The notes under the pieces were generated by a model. That model did no database searches. It saw only the letters and a list, made by a program, of their open reading frames with translations, and was not told the origin of the DNA. A stretch of DNA of 64,000 bases from positions 1-64,000 of the forward strand of contig CALMRI010000019.1 in assembly GCA_937776645.1 (NCBI GenBank), read 5' to 3'. Position 1 is the stretch's first letter; the number at the start of each line of letters is the position of its first letter. A program made the translations under genes and the position numbers. Below are positions 1-8,798 of this stretch, one piece after another. Source of the stretch: an uncultured Alphaproteobacteria bacterium (GTDB lineage: Bacteria > Pseudomonadota > Alphaproteobacteria > Thalassobaculales > Thalassobaculaceae).

Positions 1-809
1 TGCCACTGCCGTTCTTCGACCCGTTCCAGCTGCTGGCCCAAGCGGCGGTGGCTAGCCCGAGGCTGTTGCTGGGCATCGGGGTTTATCTATTGCCGCTGCG
101 CCACCCCGGACCGGTAGCCAAACAAGCGGCTACCCTGGATCATCTGTCCGAGGGTCGGTTCATCTTCGGGGTCGGCATCGGCGGCGAGTTTCCCAAAGAG
201 TACGAGGTCGCCGGCGTGCCTATCAACGAACGCGGCGCCAGGCTCGGCGAGGGGATCGAGGTGATGCGTAAGCTTTGGACCGGTGCACCGGCCAGCTATG
301 ACGGCAAGCATTACCAATTTTCCGACGTCCTGATGACGCCACCACCGCGTCAGGCCGGCGGGCCGCCAATCTGGTGCGGTGGACGCCGCGACGCCGCCTT
401 CCGGCGCATGGGCCGGCTCGCCGATGGCTATGTTTCCTATGTAATTACCCCGCAAATGTATCGGGATGCCCTGGTGAAGATCGAGGACGCGGCGGGCGAG
501 GCCGGGCGCACCATTGACAATTTTGGCACCGGCCATCTGGTTTTCACTAGGGTCGACGACGACTATGAGACCGCCTTAGAAGTAGCGACGGAATCGCTGA
601 CCAAACGCTATGCCATGGATTTCCGCCGCGCCGCCGAACGCTACGCCGCGCTCGGCTCGCCCCAGGACGTGGCGGAGAAGATCAACGAATTCCACGCGGC
701 GGGGGTGCGCCACATTATCATCGATCTGGTCGGCCCCTATGAGAAACGGATGGAACAGGTGGACCGCTTCGCCAGTCAGGTCATGCCGTTGTTGCAGGGG
801 CTCAGGTAA
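1..809 (+). CDS. LLM-class flavin-dependent oxidoreductase (5' end missing)
   Basis: Luciferase-like monooxygenase fold enzyme that would use reduced FMN or F420 to oxidise a small organic substrate; the substrate cannot be read from the sequence. The frame is open to the left edge, so the N-terminus lies outside the window; the first GTG inside is at 48, but coding already reads through it (PLPFFDPFQLL before it). Family signatures are the LGIGVYLLPLRHP strand, the DHLSEGRFIFGVGIGGE segment and the late KLWTG and PPIWCGG blocks typical of F420-dependent LLM proteins. It ends 13 bases before the convergent NHL-protein stop. A second LLM gene lies at 5929-7020. Confident on family, not on reaction. 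Confidence 0.85.
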   Translation, partial: PLPFFDPFQLLAQAAVASPRLLLGIGVYLLPLRHPGPVAKQAATLDHLSEGRFIFGVGIGGEFPKEYEVAGVPINERGARLGEGIEVMRKLWTGAPASYDGKHYQFSDVLMTPPPRQAGGPPIWCGGRRDAAFRRMGRLADGYVSYVITPQMYRDALVKIEDAAGEAGRTIDNFGTGHLVFTRVDDDYETALEVATESLTKRYAMDFRRAAERYAALGSPQDVAEKINEFHAAGVRHIIIDLVGPYEKRMEQVDRFASQVMPLLQGLR

Positions 810-822
810 GGCGCCGCCAGCG

Positions 823-1785
823 CTAAGCCACCTTCTCCAGCTTCTGCAGGCTCCTGAGATGCTCCGGCCGTTCCTTGTCGCCGTTCAGGTTCTTCCAGTT
901 GGTATAGGACACCTCGCCAACATAGATATCGCCGCGTGAATCCACCGCCAGGCCATGCGGCGACCAGAACTTGCCGAGTTCCGGGCCTGGGCCGTCTTCA
1001 CCGCCAAGCCGAGCCAACAGCTTGCCCTCATTGGTGACGATGGACAGTCTCGGGCCGATATTCTTGTATTGACGGTTCACCGCCATGCCCGGTCCAAGCT
1101 CTCCAATGTAGCAATGCGGACACTTGCCCCGCGGCATGAACAGACCGCAGGGTCGATGCAGGTTGTTCCACTGGGTTTCATATTTTCCATCGGTGTTAAA
1201 GACCTGAATCCTGTGGTTCTCGCGATCGGCAACATAGATCCAGCCGTCATCGTCAGCGACAATGTTGTGAACTAGATTGAACTGTCCTGGTCCGTTGCCC
1301 GGCTCGCCAAAAGTCTTCACTAGCTTGCCGTCCGGTGAATATTTGTGGACACAAGCGTTACCGTATCCGTCAGAGACGAAGATGTGATTATCCGGGCATA
1401 ACGCGGTGTGGGTGCAGCGGTGGAACGGCTCGTTGCTCATGAACGGCGCTGGCTTGCCCGGCACGCCAATCTGCAGCACTAGCTTACCTTCGGCCGTTAG
1501 CTTGCGCACCGTGTGATCGCCGTCATCGGTGGCATACAGCATGTCATCGGGGCCGACATGCAGACCATGGGCACGACTGAACATTCCCTCACCCCAGGAA
1601 CGCAGGAAGTTGCCATCGCGGTCGAAAACCATCATCGGATGCTCGCCGCGATTGAACACGTAGACCTGATCTTTGCTGTCGACCGCTACGGCCGCGACAT
1701 CCATCAGCTTCCAGCCGTCGGGCACCTTGCCCCAATTCTCGACGACCCGATAACGATGCTCTCCACTACCCAGAATGACCGACAT
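823..1785 (-). CDS. NHL-repeat six-bladed beta-propeller protein
   Basis: A 320-residue soluble beta-propeller. NHL-type blades recur through the chain, each with a pattern like GLHVGPDDMLYATD, DNHIFVSDGYGN, DDGWIYVADRENHRIQVF and GLAVDSRGDIYVGEVS. The closest known architecture is the peptidyl-alpha-hydroxyglycine alpha-amidating lyase / NHL family, found as stand-alone proteins near catabolic genes in proteobacteria; the ligand is unknown. No signal peptide is visible (starts MSVILGSGEHRYRVVENWGKV), so a cytoplasmic location is likely. The ATG at 1785 is the only sensible start. It converges with the LLM gene on its 3' side and faces a gene-poor stretch upstream. Confidence 0.8.
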   Translation of the reverse strand: MSVILGSGEHRYRVVENWGKVPDGWKLMDVAAVAVDSKDQVYVFNRGEHPMMVFDRDGNFLRSWGEGMFSRAHGLHVGPDDMLYATDDGDHTVRKLTAEGKLVLQIGVPGKPAPFMSNEPFHRCTHTALCPDNHIFVSDGYGNACVHKYSPDGKLVKTFGEPGNGPGQFNLVHNIVADDDGWIYVADRENHRIQVFNTDGKYETQWNNLHRPCGLFMPRGKCPHCYIGELGPGMAVNRQYKNIGPRLSIVTNEGKLLARLGGEDGPGPELGKFWSPHGLAVDSRGDIYVGEVSYTNWKNLNGDKERPEHLRSLQKLEKVA

Positions 1786-2456
1786 GCTCGCCTCCCGAGG
1801 GTTGCGCGGTCCCGCGTCGCCGCACTCAAGGGAACTATCGCCGATTGGCCGTCCGATAAAAAGTCGACATCCGCGCCCATTCGATACGTGATGGCGCCGC
1901 AGGGAAGAAAATTGGTTGTCGGCCCAAAACGGCTATGAAACGTCCAAACATCGCCGGCCAAGGGGACAGGGCGATACGTCTCTCTGTTCTCACAGCCTAA
2001 TTCGTTTCCACATCAACGCTCTGGAGCGCCCTGCTGAATACCGACCTCTAACATAGAAAGTTTTCGAATTAATCACGCTTTAATAGAAAATTTCTAGGAT
2101 ATATTAATAAGTTAAAAAATTTAATCTATGAATTAGTTATTTTATTTCATATTTTCTCTTTATATCGTCCCCGTAGGGAAAATTTTCCGACCTTTCATTG
2201 GGCCAACTTCTTGATCTGCGGATCGATGACACCGCCAAGCAAAAGAACGTTAATCTACTGATCCACTCGCTCAAGGCACTGCCCGACACTATACGCCAGG
2301 ATATCCGCGAGATCTTCACCAACACCCTAGCGCGGACCGGAATTGAGGGCCAATTGGCCTTTCACACCCACAAAGCGCTACCGGCGCTTCCCATCGAGGC
2401 GCTGCACGGGTACCAAGACGGCCATACCCCCGACCTTCATATCTGATGGAAACGCC
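1786..2456. other. gene-poor stretch with an AT-rich island
   Basis: No convincing gene. The part from about 2040 to 2180 is strikingly AT-rich for this GC-rich window (runs such as ttaataagttaaaaaattta) and holds the near-palindrome tagaaaatttcta around 2083-2095. It probably contains the promoter of the minus-strand NHL gene or the plus-strand HAD gene, but no clear -35/-10 pair could be picked. A TTG-initiated frame at 2198-2446 (82 codons, plus strand, containing IRQDIREIFTNTLARTG) ends 10 bases before the HAD start. It looks somewhat protein-like but matches no family I recognise and may be a relic. Confidence 0.5.
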
Positions 2457-3194
2457 ATGCGGCCCAAGGCCATTCTTTTCGACCTCGACGACACGTTGAT
2501 CTCTCCGCACCTGCATCGAACGACCTTTTGGCGCGATGCCATCACCGAAGTATGGAGGGATAGCCACGGCGACGACGCTGATCTGCCTGACGACCTTGAG
2601 GACATGGTCCAAGGTATCGATGGGTCAGCAAAACATTTTTGGTCCGATCCCGAACGTCACCGGACCGGACGCCTCGACCTGTCAATGGCGCGCTTGGAGA
2701 TCCTGAATGGTGGATTGAGCCAGCCGGATCGGTTCCACAAGGATCTTCGCTGGGCCATCGCCGAACGTTGTGGCGCGCTGATGTTCGAACGCACTAGCTT
2801 GTATCCCGACGCGATCGAAACCCTTGAAGCGCTTAAGGCCGAGGGGATCGCCCTGGCGCTGATCACCAATGGCGCTTCCGACGCTCAGCGCGCGAAAGTT
2901 AATCGGTTTGAGCTGGAACCGCACTTCCTGCACATCCAAATCGAAGGCGAGGCCGGTATAGGCAAACCGGAACCGGAAGCCTATCGCCAGGCCATGGCCG
3001 CACTGGGCACCGGGCCGGAAGATTGTTGGATTGTCGGCGACAATCTGGAATGGGAGGTCGCCGCGCCGCAACGGCTTGGCATTTACGCTATCTGGCGTGA
3101 TCCACGTGGCGACGGCGCATTGCCGAGCGATTCAACAGTGACCCCGGACCGAGTGGTCACCAAATTGACGGATCTACTGGACTTTAATCGATGA
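2457..3194 (+). CDS. HAD-superfamily phosphatase (YjjG / phosphoglycolate phosphatase-like)
   Basis: A 245-residue haloacid-dehalogenase-type hydrolase that removes phosphate from a small metabolite, possibly a nucleotide or sugar phosphate. All four HAD motifs are present: motif I FDLDDTL at residues 9-15 with the nucleophile and acid/base Asp, motif II LITNGAS, motif III lysine in GIGKPEPEAY, and motif IV GDNLEWEV. An alpha-helical C1 cap lies between motifs I and II. The ATG at 2457 puts motif I at the usual distance from the N-terminus; the open frame reaches back to 2343 but that extension resembles no HAD protein. It stands alone, downstream of the AT-rich gap. Confidence 0.87.
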   Translation: MRPKAILFDLDDTLISPHLHRTTFWRDAITEVWRDSHGDDADLPDDLEDMVQGIDGSAKHFWSDPERHRTGRLDLSMARLEILNGGLSQPDRFHKDLRWAIAERCGALMFERTSLYPDAIETLEALKAEGIALALITNGASDAQRAKVNRFELEPHFLHIQIEGEAGIGKPEPEAYRQAMAALGTGPEDCWIVGDNLEWEVAAPQRLGIYAIWRDPRGDGALPSDSTVTPDRVVTKLTDLLDFNR

Positions 3195-3265
3195 AGCCGG
3201 GATGCATCTCGCTGTACGAACGCACTTAGCAAGCCCAGGGCAGGCCATAGCCGTAACGCGTCACA

Positions 3266-3660
3266 CGGGGCGCGTCGGGTTGTCGGCGTTCCGGCAGTTA
3301 GGTCTTGTACGCCACCTGAAACGCGTTGCCGATGGCACGAAACCGCTCCTGCAGCGGCAGATCATCTACATACCGGCCAGCCAACCGATCAATCGGTCAA
3401 TTCCTGGTCCGCCGCCAGTATTTATCCGACGTACTCTCCAACAGATCAATCTTCCAGCACTCCAGGTCCGGGGTCGAAGTGACACAGGGCATACCTTCGA
3501 ACAGAAATTTCGATTCATTAGTCTTTCCCACACCCGTAGGCCAAATCGGCTCCCCAACTCGTTTTAGCGTCAAGCAAGCCGGTGATGCAGGCATCATAGT
3601 CACCAAGCCGACGCGCGTCTTGCGAGGTCCTTGCCGTTTAGGCAGACTTGTAACAACCAC
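3266..3660 (-). pseudogene. decayed minus-strand gene of unknown family (in-frame stop)
   Basis: A minus-strand frame reads as protein-like sequence (FLFEGMPCVTSTPDLECW, IDLLESTSDKYWRRTRN) and stops at a TGA at 3397-3399. The same frame then continues past the stop with PIDRLAGRYVDDLPLQERF and RAIGNAFQVAYKT up to a TAA close to 3303. A single tgg-to-tga change would account for the internal stop. The upstream part is poor and has no good start, so it looks like the 3' half of an inactivated gene. The RAIGNAF segment faintly recalls the last motif of cytosine-5 methyltransferases, which is not enough to name it. The low approximate bound includes a few bases past the stop. Confidence 0.4.
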
Positions 3661-3672
3661 CTGGAGGCCAAC

Positions 3673-5274
3673 TTGCCCAGGACATTGCCCAACGCCGATG
3701 TCTGCGTCTCACGTTACGTGCTTGAGCGTCATGCCCGCGAGAGACCCGAACAGACCTTCGCGGTCTTTGAAACTGGTGGCTCCTGGACCTATGCCGAGAC
3801 TCTCGCCCGCACCCGCAAGGTCGCGGCGGCCCTGCAAGACCAGGGCGTCACCCAGGATGATCATGTCGTGGTCTGGCTGCCGAACAACGCCGAGGCGCTA
3901 GAAACCTATTTGGCGATCAACCATATCGGCGCCGTCTATATCCCGATCAATACCGGCTATCGTGGCGGCCTGCTAGCCCATATCATCGAGAACGCCGACG
4001 CCAAGCTGATCATCGCTCATCATGACCTGGCGACGCGCCTGACGGAAATTGATACCGCCTGCCTGGAAACCGTCGTGCTTAGCGGTGGAGCCACCGGACC
4101 GATTGGCGGGCTGACGGTCCTGGACTATCACGAAGTCGTCGCGCGCGCCGGTGAACCAACCGAACCCTCTCGACCGATACAGCCCTGGGACCTGCAATCC
4201 ATCGTCTACACCTCCGGCACCACCGGTCCGTCGAAGGGCACGATGTCGTCCTACTTTCACGCCTATAATGGCATGGATCACGACGCCTGGTATTGCCTCC
4301 GGGACAATGACCGAGCGCTGATCAATCTACCGATGTTCCATATCGCCGGATGCTTCATCACCTACGCCATGCTGTGCCGGGGCGGTTCGATCACCATGAG
4401 TCCCGGATTTCGCACGGAAACCTTCTGGGATGTAGTGCGCGCGACCGAAAGTACGATGGTTTTTCTGCTCGGCGTGATGTGCAGCTTTCTGATCAAGCAG
4501 AAACCGCGCCCGGACGATCACGATCATCCGCTGCGCATGGTTTTCTCAGTGCCGCTGACCGAGGAATCGATACAATTTCAGGAGCGGTTCGGCACCGATC
4601 TATACACCATCTTCAACATGACCGAGGTCAATACCCCGATTATCTCCCGGGCCAATCCGCGCGAACCCGGCCTGGCCGGCCAGGCGCGTCCGGTGAACCA
4701 ACTGAGAATCGTCGACGAGAACGACATCGAAGTCGCCGAAGGCGAGGTCGGTGAGCTAATCATCCGGCCCGATATGCCTTGGGCGATCAATCACGGCTAT
4801 TACAAGAACCCAGAAGCCACGGCACGCGCCTGGCGCAATGGCTGGTTCCATACCGGCGATGCCTTCCGACGCGACGCTGAGGCTAATTACTATTTCGTCG
4901 ACCGCCTGACGGACGCAATCCGCCGGCGCGGCGAGAACATTTCCTCCTTCGAAGTTGAGGTGGTGGTGAACGATCATCCAGCGGTCCAGGAGTGCGCCGC
5001 CATCCCGGTGCCCAGCGAGCATGGCGAGGACGAGGTGATGGTGGTGCTCGCCGCAAAACCGGGCGAGACCGTCGATCCTGCCGAACTGATCGACTTTCTG
5101 ATCCCGCGCATGGCCCACTTCATGGTGCCGCGCTATATCCGCATCCTCGACGCGCTGCCGAAAACGCCGACCACCAAGATTCAGAAAACCGGCTTGCGTG
5201 AGGCCGGCATTACCGAGGACACCTGGGACCGAGAGGCCGCTGGCATACGGTTACGCCGCGAGACACTGGCCTGA
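3673..5274 (+). CDS. AMP-dependent synthetase/ligase (acyl-CoA ligase, CaiC-like)
   Basis: A 533-residue ANL-superfamily enzyme that activates a carboxylic acid with ATP to an acyl-adenylate and then probably forms the CoA thioester. Visible motifs are the P-loop YTSGTTGPSKG, the A5 region FNMTEVNTP, the hinge GWFHTGD, the C-terminal RRRGENISSFEVE block and the catalytic lysine in PTTKIQK. The start is chosen as TTG at 3673 because GGAGG at 3663-3667 lies five bases before it; the frame is open to 3631 but that TTG is less well placed. It resembles carnitine/crotonobetaine-CoA ligases more than fatty-acid ligases. The next gene is a broken isomerase 29 bases on. Substrate unknown. Confidence 0.9.
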   Translation: MPRTLPNADVCVSRYVLERHARERPEQTFAVFETGGSWTYAETLARTRKVAAALQDQGVTQDDHVVVWLPNNAEALETYLAINHIGAVYIPINTGYRGGLLAHIIENADAKLIIAHHDLATRLTEIDTACLETVVLSGGATGPIGGLTVLDYHEVVARAGEPTEPSRPIQPWDLQSIVYTSGTTGPSKGTMSSYFHAYNGMDHDAWYCLRDNDRALINLPMFHIAGCFITYAMLCRGGSITMSPGFRTETFWDVVRATESTMVFLLGVMCSFLIKQKPRPDDHDHPLRMVFSVPLTEESIQFQERFGTDLYTIFNMTEVNTPIISRANPREPGLAGQARPVNQLRIVDENDIEVAEGEVGELIIRPDMPWAINHGYYKNPEATARAWRNGWFHTGDAFRRDAEANYYFVDRLTDAIRRRGENISSFEVEVVVNDHPAVQECAAIPVPSEHGEDEVMVVLAAKPGETVDPAELIDFLIPRMAHFMVPRYIRILDALPKTPTTKIQKTGLREAGITEDTWDREAAGIRLRRETLA

Positions 5275-5303
5275 GCACAAGAAAACAGAATGGTCCGACG
5301 GAC

Positions 5304-5919
5304 ATGACTTGCTTGGAAATCCCCACCTATATCGACTTCAAGAGCCCCTATGCCTATCTGGCGATCAAGCCGATCCGGGCCATGGCAATCGCCTACGACC
5401 TGGCGATCGATTGGCGCCCCTATAATCTGCCGATCGCCGACTATCTTGGCGCCGTCGGTACTCGTAACGAACATCAATGGCGCCGGGTCAAATATTCCTA
5501 CATGGACGTGCGCCGGCTTGCCAACCAACGCGGCATGACGATCCTCGGCCCACGCAAGCTGTTTGACTCAACAATCGCCTCGATCGGCCTACTGCACGCC
5601 AAGACACGCCGGGATCGCCGACGCCTATATCGATGTGACCTTCGACCGGTTCTTCAAACGCGAGCTGGACATCGAGAACGCCGCCGCAGTGGCCTCTGTC
5701 CTCGGCGAATGCGGCGGCGATAGGGAGGGCTTTGCCGCCTATCTTTCCGGAGATGGCGCCGAGGCTTTCAAAACCTTGGTCGAGGATGCACATCTGCACG
5801 GCGTCTTCGGTGTGCCGTCGTTCCTGTTAGATAGTGAATTATTCTGGGGCAACGAGCGGATGGAATTATTGACGGAGCGGCTGCGGGCCCAAGGGTTAGC
5901 CAAAAGCACCAGGCCTTGA
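5304..5919 (+). pseudogene. DsbA-family 2-hydroxychromene-2-carboxylate isomerase-like, frameshifted
   Basis: The first half (ATG 5304, about 100 residues, IPTYIDFKSPYAYLAIKP) is the N-terminal thioredoxin-like part of a DsbA-type glutathione-dependent isomerase. The Ser in FKSPY takes the place used in 2-hydroxychromene-2-carboxylate isomerases. Near 5600-5615 the similarity jumps to another frame and continues with GIADAYIDVTFDRFFKR through HGVFGVPSFLLDSELFWG, the conserved C-terminal cis-Pro region, to the stop at 5919. One extra base, or two lost, explains it. Joined, the product would be about 204 residues, normal for the family. It may be a true pseudogene or a sequencing error; it would otherwise be co-transcribed with the ligase. 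Confidence 0.75.
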
Positions 5920-5928
5920 CCATCACCC

Positions 5929-7020
5929 CTACGCTGCCGCGTCCTCACGCTCCCAGCGCCGGACTTGCGGCAGCACTTCCTTAGCATAAAGCCGCATGCT
6001 GGCTTCAGCTTCTTCATAGGGCATGCCGGCAAAGCGGAAGCAGCTGGTGATATGGAATTCTCCGAGTTGCTTCCGCCGCTCAGCGTATTTCTCCAGGATC
6101 TGATCCGGGGTACCCCAAGCCTGGACGGTCAGGTACATCTCATAAAGCTCATCCGGGCCGATGCGCTGGATCGTTTCGGCCTGCCGGCCATAGATTTCGT
6201 AACCCTTGACGTCCTTGTAATGGTCACTGGCCAACTCATAGTGATGGAGCACGCTGGTCAGATAAGCCGACATGTAGCGACGGGCCCGCTCCTCGGCCAG
6301 TGCCGGATCGCCGTGGCAATACAGGAAATCGCAGACCATCGGCGCCGGCACGGGCTCAGCCGGATGGTTCTCGCCGAACAAGGCGCGGTAACGATCAACA
6401 TCAACGACCAGCTTATCCATCGGCTTCTGGCTGAACACCACCATCCGCACCCCGAGCTTGGCCGCCTGTTCCAGCGAGTCCGGCGACATTGCCACCGCCG
6501 AAACCCGCCCCCGGAACGAACGGGTCGGTTTTGGCCGGATCCGGGCGCGAGGTTGCGGATAAAACGGCCCTTCGCCTTCGACGTACCCGGTTTCAAGCGC
6601 TTTCAGGATCATCGCCGCGGCCTCGTCAAAACGATCCCGCGAGGTTGCCATGTCGATGCCCATGACCTCGTATTCCCGGCGCGACAGGCCGCGCCCCATG
6701 CCGAATACCACCCGTCCACCGGACAACTCATCGAGCATGGCGATCTTTTCGGCAACCCGTAGCGGCTGATTCCACGGCAAGATCACCGCCCCGGTCCCCA
6801 ACTTGATCCGGTTGGTTTTCGCCGCCATAAAAGAGAGAAACTGGGCGTTATCGGGGCAAAACGAATAGTCCTCGAAATGATGTTCCACCGGCCACAGCGC
6901 ATCGAAACCAAGCGCATCGGCCAATACACCGAGGCGGATCTCCTCGTCATAGATCTGGCTGTCCGACATCGCGTCGTCATAGCCCCATTTCTGGAAGATC
7001 ATTTGCACGCCGACTTCCAT
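5929..7020 (-). CDS. LLM-class flavin-dependent monooxygenase
   Basis: A 363-residue bacterial luciferase-like enzyme, complete. It has the N-terminal FDALWPVEHHFEDYS segment, TNRIKLGTGAVILPWNQPLRV and the GGRVVFGMGRGLSRREYE block that line the flavin site in FMN-dependent alkanal-monooxygenase-type proteins. Such enzymes need a flavin reductase partner; none is adjacent. AGGAG eight bases before the ATG at 7020 supports the start. It ends 9 bases after the convergent isomerase remnant. The substrate is unknown; the catabolic neighbourhood suggests degradation of an organic compound. Confidence 0.87.
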   Translation of the reverse strand: MEVGVQMIFQKWGYDDAMSDSQIYDEEIRLGVLADALGFDALWPVEHHFEDYSFCPDNAQFLSFMAAKTNRIKLGTGAVILPWNQPLRVAEKIAMLDELSGGRVVFGMGRGLSRREYEVMGIDMATSRDRFDEAAAMILKALETGYVEGEGPFYPQPRARIRPKPTRSFRGRVSAVAMSPDSLEQAAKLGVRMVVFSQKPMDKLVVDVDRYRALFGENHPAEPVPAPMVCDFLYCHGDPALAEERARRYMSAYLTSVLHHYELASDHYKDVKGYEIYGRQAETIQRIGPDELYEMYLTVQAWGTPDQILEKYAERRKQLGEFHITSCFRFAGMPYEEAEASMRLYAKEVLPQVRRWEREDAAA

Positions 7021-7116
7021 GCCTGGGTCTCCTGTCGAAGCTGGTTTTACGCAAGGTGGACGAAATCAGAGGGTATTTAAAGGGCATTACCGTGGGCTTG
7101 ATCGCCGACCATCGCG

Positions 7117-8796
7117 CTATCCCCCAGGCCCCTCATATCCATAGGTTTCACGCATGAAATCAGCGGTGTATTTCCCCGACCGATGGTCTTCTTCCAGCGA
7201 GCTAGCATCGCGATCCCCGGGCGGACCATAACCGCCGGCGCCCGGCGTCTCGATACAGACCGCGGCATCCGGCCCAACCTCAAGTGATGCCGGCTTGATC
7301 GTCAGTCCCTCTCGGGCGCCGCCATCATGCAGCAAGGCGATGGAGCCGGTGCCGCCGGGCTGGCCACCGAACAACCCCCAGGGCGGGTGTACCGCGCGCT
7401 CACCCTGACCGGAAAAGGTAACTGTGTGGTCGAGGCCGCGATAAACCCGGCGCAATCCCAAACCGCCGCGCCAGGCGCCGGCGCCGCCGGAACCATCGAT
7501 CAGCTCGTAACGCTCGACCAATAGCGGATATTCATTCTCCAGCGCTTCGACCGGCAGGTTCGAGGTATTGGTCACATGCACTTGGACGCCATCGGTACCG
7601 TCCTTATAGGCGCGGGCGCCGGCGCCACCGCCTATGGTCTCCATATAGAGATAATATCGGCCGTCGGGACCGGTTCCGGAGAAGGTGGCCACACCGTTGG
7701 CGCCATTGCTCGCGGCAATCACCCGGTCAGGGACAGCGCTTGCCAAGGCGCCCAGGATGGAGTCGATGATCCGCTGGCAAGTCTGCGCCCGGGCCGCCGT
7801 CGCCGCTGGAAAAGACGCGTTCACCACGCTGGCCTCAGGGGCGCTGATATGCACAGGCTCCAGCATACCGTGATTGGTCGCCCCATCAGGATCGATCAGC
7901 ACTTTCAGCGCGAATAACACGCTGGCTTGCAGGCCAGCGAAGCTGTTGTTCATATTGCCTTTGACCTGAGCACCGGAGCCGGCGAAGTCGAGCCAAATTT
8001 CCTCGCCGGCAATCCGAATATGCACGACGACGGGGATATCTGTCGTACCCATGCCATCGTCATCCAAGACGTCCTCGAAGTGGTATTCACCATCCGGAAG
8101 ATCCGCGATACCAGCCCGCATACGCCGGGTCACCGCGTCGATAATCCCGTCACAGCCGACCACCAGTTGGTCCCGCGACCAACGCCGGAACAGCTCTTCA
8201 AGACGGCGGGTCCCGAGACGGTTGGCTGCAATCTGCGCCATGTAATCGCCCCGGCGCTCGCGCGGCACCCGAACGTTCAAAAGCACCAGATCCAGCACGT
8301 CGCGCAGGATCTCGCCGTCCTGGACAATACGGATCGGCGGGATACGCAGGCCTTCCTGATAGATCTCGGTCATCCCGCCGGCCATGGAACCGGGTGCCAT
8401 CCCTCCAATATCGGAGTGATGCGCAATATTCGAGACGAACAATACCAGTTCACCATCACGAAACACCGGCGCCAGGATCGCCACATCCGGCAGGTGCGAG
8501 CCCCGGCCGACAAACGGATCATTGGAAAGAAACATGTCACCGGGGCGGATGTTTTCGGCGCCATAACGCTCGAGCACCACCTCGACCAGCCCTAACATTG
8601 AAGCCAGATGCAGCGGCAAACTCTCACCCTGCACCACCACCCGACCGGCAGCGTCGAAGATGGCGGCGCTATGGTCGTGGCGCTCCTTGATGTTGGTGGA
8701 ATAGGCGCTTTTCATGATCGCCAGAAACATCTCGTCACAAATGCTGGTCAGCCCATTACGCAGCAGTTCAACCTCGATCGGCGTCAACGTCACCAT
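7117..8796 (-). CDS. hydantoinase B / 5-oxoprolinase B-type subunit
   Basis: A 559-residue HyuB-family subunit. HyuA/HyuB proteins act together as ATP-dependent amidohydrolases on hydantoins or 5-oxoproline, or as carboxylase-type enzymes on ketones; the substrate here is unknown. Hallmarks are the N-terminal TPIEVELLRNGLTSICDEM, the MFLSNDPFVGRGSHLPD motif, the AHHSDIGGM motif and the C-terminal GAGGYGPPGDRD tail. The ATG at 8796 follows the HyuA stop by two bases and is preferred over the longer open frame. It forms an operon with the HyuA gene just upstream. This is one of three such pairs in the window. Confidence 0.92.
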   Translation of the reverse strand: MVTLTPIEVELLRNGLTSICDEMFLAIMKSAYSTNIKERHDHSAAIFDAAGRVVVQGESLPLHLASMLGLVEVVLERYGAENIRPGDMFLSNDPFVGRGSHLPDVAILAPVFRDGELVLFVSNIAHHSDIGGMAPGSMAGGMTEIYQEGLRIPPIRIVQDGEILRDVLDLVLLNVRVPRERRGDYMAQIAANRLGTRRLEELFRRWSRDQLVVGCDGIIDAVTRRMRAGIADLPDGEYHFEDVLDDDGMGTTDIPVVVHIRIAGEEIWLDFAGSGAQVKGNMNNSFAGLQASVLFALKVLIDPDGATNHGMLEPVHISAPEASVVNASFPAATAARAQTCQRIIDSILGALASAVPDRVIAASNGANGVATFSGTGPDGRYYLYMETIGGGAGARAYKDGTDGVQVHVTNTSNLPVEALENEYPLLVERYELIDGSGGAGAWRGGLGLRRVYRGLDHTVTFSGQGERAVHPPWGLFGGQPGGTGSIALLHDGGAREGLTIKPASLEVGPDAAVCIETPGAGGYGPPGDRDASSLEEDHRSGKYTADFMRETYGYEGPGG

Positions 8797-8798
8797 GA

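Noticed and set aside
2198-2446. 82-codon plus-strand frame ahead of the HAD gene
   Set aside because: TTG start without a ribosome site, no family; kept only as a remark in the intergenic entry.
3266-3330. Possible cytosine-5 methyltransferase motif (RAIGNAF)
   Set aside because: One short resemblance without the other motifs; not enough to call a DNA methyltransferase relic.
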